This document shows positions 1 through 4,929 of a stretch of 5,515 bases of DNA, in pieces. A program made the position numbers and the translations under genes. Below the pieces are notes generated by a model. It was not told the DNA's origin. It ran no database searches and worked only from the letters and a program-made list of their open reading frames with translations. This DNA comes from JBKQWK01 sp052139595 (GTDB lineage: Bacteria > Actinomycetota > Thermoleophilia > UBA2241). Position 1 is the first letter of the stretch. The number at the start of each line of letters is the position of its first letter. The DNA is taken from contig JBKQWK010000271.1 in assembly GCA_052139595.1 (NCBI GenBank), positions 1 to 5,515 of the forward strand. The letters run 5' to 3'.

Positions 1-749
1 CGCAAACCGAGGGCCTCGCCACGTCTCATGCCGGTCATCGCCATGAGGCGCCAAAGGGCAGCGAGACGATCGTCACTGACGAAGCTGAGAAAGCCCGCCA
101 GTTGCGTGGCATTCCAGGCGGGCAAGTCACGCACCTTGCTCTGTCCCCGTGGTGGATCAGCACTACCGACCGGGTTCACTGCCAGCCGCTGCCAGCGTAC
201 GGCATCACGCCCGGCCCGATGCAACGTCGCATGGATACGCCGCACAGTGGCAGGGGAGAGGCCACCGTGACCGTTTGTGCGACCATCTTCCAGTAAAGAA
301 GCATAGAAAGCGTTAATCGCCGGGGCAGTCAACTTCGCCAGTGGCAAGGCCCCCAGGGCAGGGATGATGTGGCCCTGTACGTGCATCTCATAGCTTGCAT
401 AGGTTGTCGGCCGTAGTGTGCCTTTGATTGCCGGTAGCCACTCCTTGAGCAGGAACTCGCGCAGGCTGATCCGGCTGGTAACGACATAGCTCTGTTCGGC
501 GACGGCGGTCATCACCTTGTTCATCGCTGTCTCGGCTTCTTTACGGCTGGCAAAGCCAGCCTGTGTCTTGCGCCGCCGCTCCTCGCTGTCGGTAAGCTCA
601 CCGCCGCAGCTGGGGCAGTGCTCCTTCGGCTTACGCTCCAGCCAGAAACGGCGGCCGCAGACGGAACAGCGCTGGGCGACTGCCATACCGACATCGACGA
701 TGTACTCATAACTGCCGGGATCGCCGCGCTTGCGGATATGACCTCGCAT
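1..749 (-). CDS. Tyrosine recombinase/integrase, N-terminal 249 residues (3' end outside window)
   Basis: This is a site-specific recombinase that would cut and rejoin DNA at attachment sites of an integrating element. The frame is open from ATG (749..747) to the window edge. Residues 1-75 form an arm-type DNA-binding domain (start MRGHIRKRGDPGSYEYIVDV) with a zinc ribbon inside it: C28-x2-C31 and C45-x2-C48, followed by the basic stretch EERRRKTQAGFASRKEA. Residues about 85-200 are the SAM-like core-binding domain (LREFLLKEWLPAIKGTLRPT, later LSPATVRRIHATLHRAGRDA). Residues 239-249, TGMRRGEALGL, are the catalytic box I; the nucleophilic-site arginine is R242. The remaining catalytic residues (K, H-x-x-R, H/W, Y) lie beyond the edge, so activity cannot be judged. 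An SD, GGAGGG (764..759), sits 9 nt before the ATG and fixes the start. Family assignment is certain; the gene's target site is unknown. It is transcribed in the same direction as the exporter operon to its right, 216 bp further downstream. Confidence 0.95.
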   Translation of the reverse strand, partial: MRGHIRKRGDPGSYEYIVDVGMAVAQRCSVCGRRFWLERKPKEHCPSCGGELTDSEERRRKTQAGFASRKEAETAMNKVMTAVAEQSYVVTSRISLREFLLKEWLPAIKGTLRPTTYASYEMHVQGHIIPALGALPLAKLTAPAINAFYASLLEDGRTNGHGGLSPATVRRIHATLHRAGRDAVRWQRLAVNPVGSADPPRGQSKVRDLPAWNATQLAGFLSFVSDDRLAALWRLMAMTGMRRGEALGL

Positions 750-965
750 CCTTGACTTCCCTCCGCTCGTTGCGACGCTCGCGCGTCTGTCTGTAGTGCG
801 GGGTCAAGCATGGCTCTCTCCTGGCCAGCCGGGAAGCGCTTGTGACGCTCCCGATGCACGGAATCTCAGGCACCGGTAGACCTTTACGGTGTCGCCAATT
901 GGGCCTGCTTTGGGCGGCAGTTCGGCGGCCACATTGGCCTGTGCAGCAGATTCCTGCGACTCGCA
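750..965. other. Spacer between permease and integrase; probable gene remnant
   Basis: No convincing intact gene lies here. On the minus strand the frame of the permease continues, after its TGA, as an open frame of 53 codons to a stop at 806..804. Its first part reads like a secreted-protein linker followed by a small domain start (ESQESAAQANVAAEL, then GPIGDTVKV), and then turns into non-coding-looking sequence near 878. A short imperfect inverted repeat (CACCG at 871-875, CGGTG at 887-891) lies at that point. The integrase SD is at 759-764. No clear sigma-70 promoter for the integrase was found: a TTGACC on the minus strand near 802-807 has no good -10 partner. No rho-independent terminator for the exporter operon is visible. 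Confidence 0.4.
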
Positions 966-1748
966 TCACTGCGTGTTGTCGGCCCAGCGTAGCTGGGCGA
1001 TCGTCGCCGCGATGCCGGCGACGAAGGTAACCGCGACCACGACGAGGCTGGCGGGCGCGATCGCCGACGCGGGCTTGCCGATCGTGCCGATGAGCTGCGG
1101 GACGATCGACCATGGGAACCATGACGCCCAGCCAGTGTGACTGAGCACGTCGCCGACGGCGAGCATGGCGAGCGCGAACCCGAGTGGCGGCAGGTAGCCG
1201 CGGCCGAGCATGGCGACCCAGGCGACGACCGGCACGAGCAGGTAGGCGATGGCTGCCGCCAAAAGCGCGTCGCGGACTGCGTTCAAGGCCAGTGCCGATG
1301 AGTAACCGGGGAGCCTGAGGAGGGCGCCGAGCGCGAAGCCCTCGACGAGCACGACGATGACGAGGAGCGCCCACCACGCAGCCGCCACCACGAGCTTCGC
1401 GAGCGCGAACCAGTGGCGGCCGACGGGCAGCGCCAGGAGGTTCTTGGCGGTCCCCTCCGTGTACTCGCGTCCGAAGACGAAGGCAACGACGAAAGCGAGT
1501 AGCAGCATCCCCCCGATGCCGACGACCATCGTGAGCATGGAGAAGAAGGCCGGCCACGTGGCCGCAAGACCGGAGAGATTCGCTTTCGTGCCGAGCAGCC
1601 CGAGCTGCGCGGCCCGGCCGGGTTCGCGCACGATCCACATCATGAGCGCGATCGCCACTGGCCCCAGTGAGAGTGCCGCGAGTGAGAACCAGGTGACCTT
1701 GCTGCGCCGCAGCTTGAGGAACTCGGTGGCCAGGACTTGCCTGAACAT
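966..1748 (-). CDS. ABC-2 type transporter permease (exporter membrane subunit)
   Basis: Membrane subunit of an ABC exporter, paired with the ATPase encoded just upstream; together they would expel a drug, bacteriocin or peptide, or serve in self-immunity. About 260 residues with six hydrophobic segments, roughly at 20-40, 69-93, 116-139, 160-180, 187-202 and 232-251. A basic N-terminus (FLKLRRSKVTW) and the loop after the second segment, GREYTEGTAKNLLALPVGR, are typical of the ABC-2 membrane family related to BcrB and lantibiotic-immunity permeases. An upstream in-frame GTG (1751..1749) is possible, but ATG at 1748..1746 has SD GGAG (1759..1756) 7 nt before it and is preferred. That ATG shares one base with the ATPase stop (TGATG), so the two are translationally coupled. 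The substrate cannot be told from sequence. Length is normal and I see no disruption. Confidence 0.92.
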   Translation of the reverse strand: MFRQVLATEFLKLRRSKVTWFSLAALSLGPVAIALMMWIVREPGRAAQLGLLGTKANLSGLAATWPAFFSMLTMVVGIGGMLLLAFVVAFVFGREYTEGTAKNLLALPVGRHWFALAKLVVAAAWWALLVIVVLVEGFALGALLRLPGYSSALALNAVRDALLAAAIAYLLVPVVAWVAMLGRGYLPPLGFALAMLAVGDVLSHTGWASWFPWSIVPQLIGTIGKPASAIAPASLVVVAVTFVAGIAATIAQLRWADNTQ

Positions 1749-2659
1749 CACGCCGCTCCGCCGGTCAGCCGCAGGAAATACTGCTCGAGGTCCTCGCGGA
1801 CCGGGGAGATCTCGGCGATGTCAAGTCCCGCGCCCACGAGGAGCCGGGCTATCTCCGGGACGCGGCCCGCCGCGTCTCGTACCCGCAGCGTGTCGTCGAC
1901 GCGCTCCACCTCCAGGAAGCCGGCAGTCGCGAGCGTGGCCGCCGCTCGCGAGAGGTCCGAGGCGCCGACCCTCACGTACAGACGCTCTTGCGCGTGCAGA
2001 TGCTCGCGGTTCAGCTCCTCGATGAGGCGACCCTCATGCATGATGCCGATGCGATCGGCGAGGTGGGTGATCTCCCCGAGGATGTGACTCGACACGAACA
2101 CGGTCACCCCGCGCTCGCGGGCCAGCGACCGCAGCAGCTCGCGAACCTCGACGATCCCTGCGGGGTCAAGCGCGTTGGTCGGTTCGTCAAGGATCAGGAG
2201 CTCGGGCTCGTGCAGCAGCGCCCGCGCCAGAGAGAGGCGCTGCTTGTTGCCGAGCGAGAGCACGCTGGCGCGGCGTTCGGCGAGGCTCTCGAGGCGCAGG
2301 AGCCCGATGGTCTCGTCAACCGCCGCGGTTGGCGCCTGTGTGAGGCGGCGCTGGATCTCGAGGTTCTCGCGCACCGTCAGATTCGGATACGCGGTGGCGC
2401 TCTCGACGAGGTAGCCGACGCGCGCGAACGGTGCCGTCGCGCCCGGATACAGTCGCCTCCCGAGCACCTCGACGTCGCCAGCGGTGGACCTGATGAGGCC
2501 GAGCAACAGGCGGATCGTGGTGGTCTTGCCGGCGCCGTTGCGGCCGAGGAAGCCGTAGATCTCGCCGCGGCGCACGTCGAGGTCGAGAGAGTCGACCGCG
2601 CATACGTCGCGGTAACGCTTGGTAAGCGCCTTCGTGGCGATGGCGGCACTGGCGCTCAG
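1748..2659 (-). CDS. ABC transporter ATP-binding protein, BcrA-like, apparent CTG start
   Basis: Cytoplasmic ATPase that drives the adjacent permease. Counting from the proposed start it has 303 residues: Walker A GRNGAGKT at 39-46; Q-loop region at 83-95 with Glu (YLVESATAYPNLT), as is usual in the BcrA/lantibiotic branch; signature LSLGNKQRLSLARAL at 134-148, a known variant of LSGGQ; Walker B ELLILDEP at 153-160; D-loop NALDP; switch His192 in VFVSSH. A C-terminal domain of about 90 residues follows, as in drug-export ATPases. No ATG, GTG or TTG occurs in frame between the tetR stop and the first conserved strand. The nearest upstream ATG (2785) would overlap tetR by 130 bp and add 42 unrelated residues. 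CTG at 2659..2657 overlaps the tetR TGA (CTGA) and has SD GAGGAG 7 nt upstream, giving an N-terminus (M/L)SASAAIATKALTKRY of normal shape. Function is secure; the start is inferred. Confidence 0.9.
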   Translation of the reverse strand: MSASAAIATKALTKRYRDVCAVDSLDLDVRRGEIYGFLGRNGAGKTTTIRLLLGLIRSTAGDVEVLGRRLYPGATAPFARVGYLVESATAYPNLTVRENLEIQRRLTQAPTAAVDETIGLLRLESLAERRASVLSLGNKQRLSLARALLHEPELLILDEPTNALDPAGIVEVRELLRSLARERGVTVFVSSHILGEITHLADRIGIMHEGRLIEELNREHLHAQERLYVRVGASDLSRAAATLATAGFLEVERVDDTLRVRDAAGRVPEIARLLVGAGLDIAEISPVREDLEQYFLRLTGGAA

Positions 2660-3252
2660 GGTCGCGCTCCTCGGTAGCCGAGCGCGCGAAAGGCAAGCTC
2701 GGTGACTTCTGCCAAGGCAGCAGGCATCTCGGCCGCGGGCACTCCCGAAAGCTCGGCGCTCTGCAGGCCGCCGAGAAGAAACCATGAGGCGGCATGCGTG
2801 TCGGCAACGGCGAACACGCCCTCACCGACGCCCTGGTCGATGATGCTCTCGAGGATAGCCACGAGGCGCGGCGTGAGGTGTTCGGCGAGGCGCTCGTGTA
2901 TCGCACGGTTGCCGGGGCTGTGCATGATCTCGACGAGTTCCGGCGTGCCTGCGCTGGCCGTCGCATCGCTCAACGTGTCGCGTAGCGACAGGAGCTTCTG
3001 GACGGCTGAGAGCTGTGGCGCCGCGACGGCGCGCTCGATGCTCTCGATCATCACGTCGCCGAAGCGTTCGGCCACGGCCAGCACGGCCTCGTCTTTGGAC
3101 TGGAAGTAGAGGTAGAAGGTGCCCTGTGCGACGCCCGCCGACCTGACGATGTCGCTGACGGTCGTGGCGGCCAAGCCGCGTTGAGCAAAGACAGCGGCGG
3201 CAGCCGAAACGATCTCGGACCGGCGGGCCTCACGATCGACGATGCGGGACAT
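2656..3252 (-). CDS. TetR-family transcriptional repressor
   Basis: One-domain-per-half TetR regulator of 198 residues, the usual size. The N-terminal helix-turn-helix spans about residues 12-58: RRSEIVSAAAAVFAQRG, then the recognition part TVSDIVRSAGVAQGTFYLYF and the family-typical FQSKDEA. The rest (60-198) is a helical ligand-binding and dimerisation domain with no recognisable ligand signature. It is the first gene of the operon and overlaps the ATPase start by two bases, so it almost surely controls the exporter and itself. A palindrome at 3290-3308 overlapping the promoter is the likely operator. It would be released when the exported compound binds. The start ATG (3252..3250) is chosen because the protein then begins with the normal short N-terminal arm; its SD is weak. 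Family certain, ligand unknown. Confidence 0.94.
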   Translation of the reverse strand: MSRIVDREARRSEIVSAAAAVFAQRGLAATTVSDIVRSAGVAQGTFYLYFQSKDEAVLAVAERFGDVMIESIERAVAAPQLSAVQKLLSLRDTLSDATASAGTPELVEIMHSPGNRAIHERLAEHLTPRLVAILESIIDQGVGEGVFAVADTHAASWFLLGGLQSAELSGVPAAEMPAALAEVTELAFRALGYRGARP

Positions 3253-3289
3253 GGCAGCTCGAGGTCAGAGGGACAGAGTCAAGCGATAG

Positions 3290-3308
3290 ATGACTGATAG
3301 TCAGTCAT
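3290..3308. promoter_or_regulatory. Probable TetR operator (palindrome)
   Basis: TGACTGATAGTCAGTCA (3291-3307) is a perfect inverted repeat with 7-bp arms around a TAG spacer; the flanking A/T pair extends the arms to 8 bp. TGACTGA/TCAGTCA half-sites resemble operators known for several TetR-family repressors. The site lies 38 bp before the tetR start codon, touches the -10 box and covers the predicted transcription start, so binding would block the promoter. The function is inferred from position and symmetry. Confidence 0.85.
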
Positions 3309-3334
3309 TATAGTCTTCGCGCGGCGCCCGTCAA
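3307..3334 (-). promoter_or_regulatory. Sigma-70-type promoter of the tetR-ABC operon
   Basis: On the minus strand TTGACG (3334..3329) and a perfect TATAAT (3312..3307) are separated by 16 bp. Transcription would start near 3300, inside the palindromic operator, leaving an untranslated leader of about 48 nt before the tetR ATG. This is the best housekeeping-type promoter in the window. It would be strong when not repressed. Confidence 0.82.
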
Positions 3335-3526
3335 TCATCAAGCTGGCTGCATCGCTTGCGGCCTGTCGCGCGTGGGCCGGCTGTCGACACCAGCGACCGG
3401 TGCAGCATCTTGAAGCGTTGCGCAGGTCTGGCAGTGATGTGCAACGCACGAACTTACCCCAAGCCCTTGCTTTGTCTTCGCCGGTGAGTGATGGATGTGT
3501 CGTCAGATACGAACGAGGAGGCTACG
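3335..3526. other. Intergenic control region between the divergent operons
   Basis: No gene is supported here. It separates the leftward exporter operon from the rightward small-gene pair, so it should hold the promoter of the latter. No convincing -35/-10 pair is visible on the plus strand. It contains the inverted repeat described separately at 3415-3447 and the SD of the first small gene (GAGGAGG, 3515-3521). Confidence 0.5.
3415..3447. repeat. Inverted repeat, 10-bp arms
   Basis: GCGTTGCGCA (3415-3424) and TGTGCAACGC (3438-3447) are complementary at 9 of 10 positions, the tenth being a G-U pair in RNA, around a 13-nt spacer. It lies 80 bp upstream of the first small gene. It could be a regulator-binding site or an RNA hairpin. 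No T-run follows it on either strand, so a terminator is unlikely. Confidence 0.55.
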
Positions 3527-3733
3527 ATGACGACCACTGACACCAGTGCCAGCGAGCCCTACCCCGCCGAGCTTGCCCGCCTGATCCTTCCCCGCGCGGG
3601 CATGACGGTACGCGAACTGCACCACCTGCTCTTTGAGATCCGGGAGGAAGACCAGGACAAGCCCATGACACAAGACGTGCTTGCGGCGGAAGTCGAGCGT
3701 GAGAACGCCTTCTACACGCAGTTCGGCGCCTGA
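3527..3733 (+). CDS. Small acidic protein of unknown function (68 aa)
   Basis: I do not recognise this protein. It is 68 residues and acidic, with a polar N-terminus (MTTTDTSASEPYPAE) followed by two probable helices: residues about 14-22 (ELARLILPR) and 25-38 (MTVRELHHLLFEIR), then DQDKPMTQDVLAAEVEREN to the end. The pattern MTVRELHHLLFEI could be part of a small helical, perhaps DNA- or protein-binding, fold, but there is no diagnostic motif. The start ATG 3527 has a near-perfect SD, GAGGAGG, 5 nt upstream; the longer frame from 3488 has none and was rejected. The next gene begins 26 bp after its stop, so both are probably one transcript. No hydrophobic segment or signal peptide is seen. 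Confidence 0.75.
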   Translation: MTTTDTSASEPYPAELARLILPRAGMTVRELHHLLFEIREEDQDKPMTQDVLAAEVERENAFYTQFGA

Positions 3734-3759
3734 CCCGGGCTCCGAGCGAGAAGGCCATC

Positions 3760-3984
3760 ATGACGATTACCACCAAGATCACCGTCAGCACGCGCGCCTA
3801 TGAGAACAGCCACGGGCACAGCCCCCGGGGCAAAGGCTGGTGGATCTTTGCCAGCGAGCGCGAACTGCCGCCTGACGAGAGCACATACATCGACGTTCCC
3901 CTGAGCACCTACGCCACAGCCAGGAAGGTGGCCATTGCGTGGGCCCGCAAGCAGGGCTTTGCGACTCTCTACGTGCTGCCCTGA
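3760..3984 (+). CDS. Small conserved-looking protein with HGxxPRGxGxWxF motif, function unknown (74 aa)
   Basis: A 74-residue soluble protein, probably beta-alpha. It starts with strand-forming ITTKITVSTRAYE, then an HG-x2-PRG-x-G-x-W-x-F signature (residues 18-29, in HGHSPRGKGWWIF), an acidic loop (ELPPDESTYIDVP), a helix (TYATARKVAIAWARKQG) and a closing strand (FATLYVLP). I recall small unannotated plasmid and phage-island proteins with a similar AYE-x2-HG-x2-PRG-x-G-x-W pattern, but cannot confirm this without a search; their function is unknown to me. SD GAGAAGG (3748-3754) lies 5 nt before ATG 3760. It follows the 68-aa gene by 26 bp and precedes a hairpin terminator, so the two form a compact bicistron. 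A toxin-antitoxin role is conceivable from the layout only; no toxin motif is present. Confidence 0.78.
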   Translation: MTITTKITVSTRAYENSHGHSPRGKGWWIFASERELPPDESTYIDVPLSTYATARKVAIAWARKQGFATLYVLP

Positions 3985-4004
3985 CAAGGACACAGTCAGA
4001 CGAG

Positions 4005-4045
4005 CGCCAGCAAGCCGCCAGCAGGCGGCTTGCCTCGTGCTGGCG
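4005..4045 (+). terminator. Probable intrinsic terminator of the small-gene pair
   Basis: Twenty-six bases after the second small gene's centre stop region, GCAAGCCGCC (4010-4019) pairs perfectly with GGCGGCTTGC (4024-4033) around the tetraloop AGCA. An outer 6-bp stem, CGCCAG (4005-4010) with CTGGCG (4040-4045), could form instead or in part. The downstream bases (TGGGTTTG) form only a weak T-run, so termination may be partial. Stem strength and place argue for a terminator. Confidence 0.6.
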
Positions 4046-4331
4046 TGGGTTTGTCGCCGACGATGGCGCAGCGCCAAGAGGGTCGAAGACGTGCGCGCGG
4101 CGCGCCACAGACGGTCTGAGCATCTTCTGCAGTCTCGTTTGAGATCAGAACCGGTAGGCCGGTCACATCACAAGGACGCGCAGCCGCCGACCGTGGCGCC
4201 TCCATTGCAGTTTTTTTCCCGAATCTGGAGATATCGCCGGCGCATTTTCAGCCTGCGCGCCGTCCACGGCCGCCACGGAGCGATTAAGCCGACTGCCACG
4301 CAACGAGTGACGCCGCTCCTACTATTGAGGC
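4046..4331. other. Non-coding stretch with minor hairpins and a T7 run
   Basis: No gene on either strand is supported. Visible structure: CGGTCTGA (4112-4119) can pair with TCAGAACCG (4145-4153) with one bulged A; ACCGG-TAGG-CCGGT (4150-4163) is a small perfect hairpin competing with it; seven T in a row (4211-4217) begin a locally AT-richer patch to about 4250. A TACTAT box (4320-4325) sits just before the next gene. A short structured RNA is possible but unproved. Confidence 0.4.
4320..4325 (+). promoter_or_regulatory. Candidate -10 box giving a leaderless transcript
   Basis: TACTAT fits the TANNNT -10 pattern and ends 6 bp before the ATG at 4332, so the predicted transcription start coincides with the A of the start codon. 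No good -35 hexamer is present at 16-18 bp. The only SD-like bases (GAGG, 4327-4330) are one nucleotide from the ATG, too close to work, which favours leaderless initiation. Such promoters are common in Actinomycetota and Deinococcus-type bacteria. Confidence 0.4.
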
Positions 4332-4673
4332 ATGATTGGGCCTCGCACCTGCGCTCACTGTGGCGCCTTGATTGACCCGCCCTACACGGTTCGGCGTCGC
4401 TACTGCAACGCCACCTGCCGCAAAGACGCTCTGCGTGCTCGTCGCTCCAGCGATGTCTGCGAAGATGCGCCTGGCGGCGTCCTCGACGTCTCGCTGGCCG
4501 CCCTCATCCCGCCGCTTGAGAGCGCGCCGTTTGAGGACCAGGTCGTACGCGCCATCCTCGAGGCCCGTGGCCTCGCCGGCGCCTTCCGCGGTCTTGGTAT
4601 CGAGGCGCAGCCGAAGCTCCCCTGGCGCTGCTCTGGCGTCGACCACGCGCTTACGGCCGCTCGTGATGGTTAA
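4332..4673 (+). CDS. Small zinc-finger protein (113 aa), probable mobile-element gene
   Basis: Residues 7-38 form a treble-clef-like zinc finger: C7-x2-C10-G, then C25-x3-C29 in RRYCNATCRKDALRARR, the arrangement seen in many small DNA-binding or unannotated proteins of phages, plasmids and Actinomycetota. An acidic linker (DVCEDAPGGVLDV) leads to a mainly helical C-terminal part (FEDQVVRAILEARGLAGAFR, then PKLPWRCSGVDHALTAARDG). It probably binds DNA or a protein partner; no enzyme motif is seen. The start at 4332 is the only sensible one because it lies just before the first cysteine pair. SD is poor (see the -10 box at 4320). A second cysteine-rich frame overlaps its last 8 bases. Specific role unknown. 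Confidence 0.72.
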   Translation: MIGPRTCAHCGALIDPPYTVRRRYCNATCRKDALRARRSSDVCEDAPGGVLDVSLAALIPPLESAPFEDQVVRAILEARGLAGAFRGLGIEAQPKLPWRCSGVDHALTAARDG

Positions 4674-4878
4674 GCGCCGAGAAGAAGCGCCATGTGCACA
4701 GCGCCCGATGGCAGCGCCGCTGTTGTGTGCGGCGTACACTGAATATGGTAATCAGCCGTGTCCGGCAGGGGCGGTGGCCGGTTTTTACGTCTGCTGTCTC
4801 AAGTGCGGCTTACCGGCGATCCCGCCGGCGGGCCGTGACCGGTGTAACGATTCGCCCCGGGCTTTCGCTCCCCCATGA
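4666..4878 (+). CDS. Possible small zinc-ribbon-like protein (uncertain ORF, 70 aa)
   Basis: This frame overlaps the end of the preceding gene by 8 bp, as expected of a coupled gene, and lies between it and the sigma gene. From the internal ATG at 4708, the more likely start by content, it has 56 residues with cysteines at 18, 29, 30, 33 and 46: the part GFYVCCLKCGLPAIPPAGRD looks like the 'G-x-Y-x-C-x2-C-G ... G' core of small zinc-ribbon proteins. Neither start has a clear SD, and about a third of third positions are A/T, so coding is not proven. The frame is also open far upstream, inside the zinc-finger gene, but that part is plainly a shadow. A competing frame (4694-4927) is Arg-rich and less credible. 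It could be a degraded gene. Confidence 0.35.
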   Translation: MVKRREEAPCAQRPMAAPLLCAAYTEYGNQPCPAGAVAGFYVCCLKCGLPAIPPAGRDRCNDSPRAFAPP

Positions 4879-4929
4879 CCTGCGTTGTGGCGCCAAGCAA
4901 GGGTGGCCCTGTGGGCAAGGAGCATGACC

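Noticed and set aside
521..859. Minus-strand frame with a good SD (AGGAGAG at 822..816) before ATG 811..809
   Set aside because: The SD is attractive, but the product is Ser/Ala/Arg-rich shadow sequence and overlaps over 220 bp of the well-supported integrase frame. No family resemblance to an excisionase.
706..1638. Long minus-strand frame across permease, spacer and integrase start
   Set aside because: It is a frame-shifted shadow of the permease, extremely Arg-rich, and its tail (from ATG 966..964) is Arg/Cys-rich, has no SD and overlaps the integrase start.
1988..2677. Plus-strand 229-codon frame opposite the ATPase
   Set aside because: Antisense shadow of a strongly conserved ABC ATPase; high GC creates long open antisense frames. 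No motif or SD.
2660..2785. Upstream extension of the ATPase to ATG 2785
   Set aside because: It would overlap tetR by 130 bp, adds Arg/Cys-rich residues unlike ABC ATPase N-termini, and a better SD sits at the CTG.
3996..4205. Minus-strand 69-codon frame opposite the non-coding stretch
   Set aside because: No SD, no recognisable motif, and it crosses the terminator hairpin on the other strand.
4813..4828. CCGGCG-ATCC-CGCCGG hairpin upstream of the sigma gene as a terminator
   Set aside because: Only 6 bp of stem in GC-rich DNA and no T-run follows; chance is likely.
4694..4927. Plus-strand 77-codon frame ending at the sigma start (ATGA overlap)
   Set aside because: It begins with GTG without SD and is Arg/Ser-rich; the overlapping frame 4666-4878 has a more protein-like cysteine pattern.
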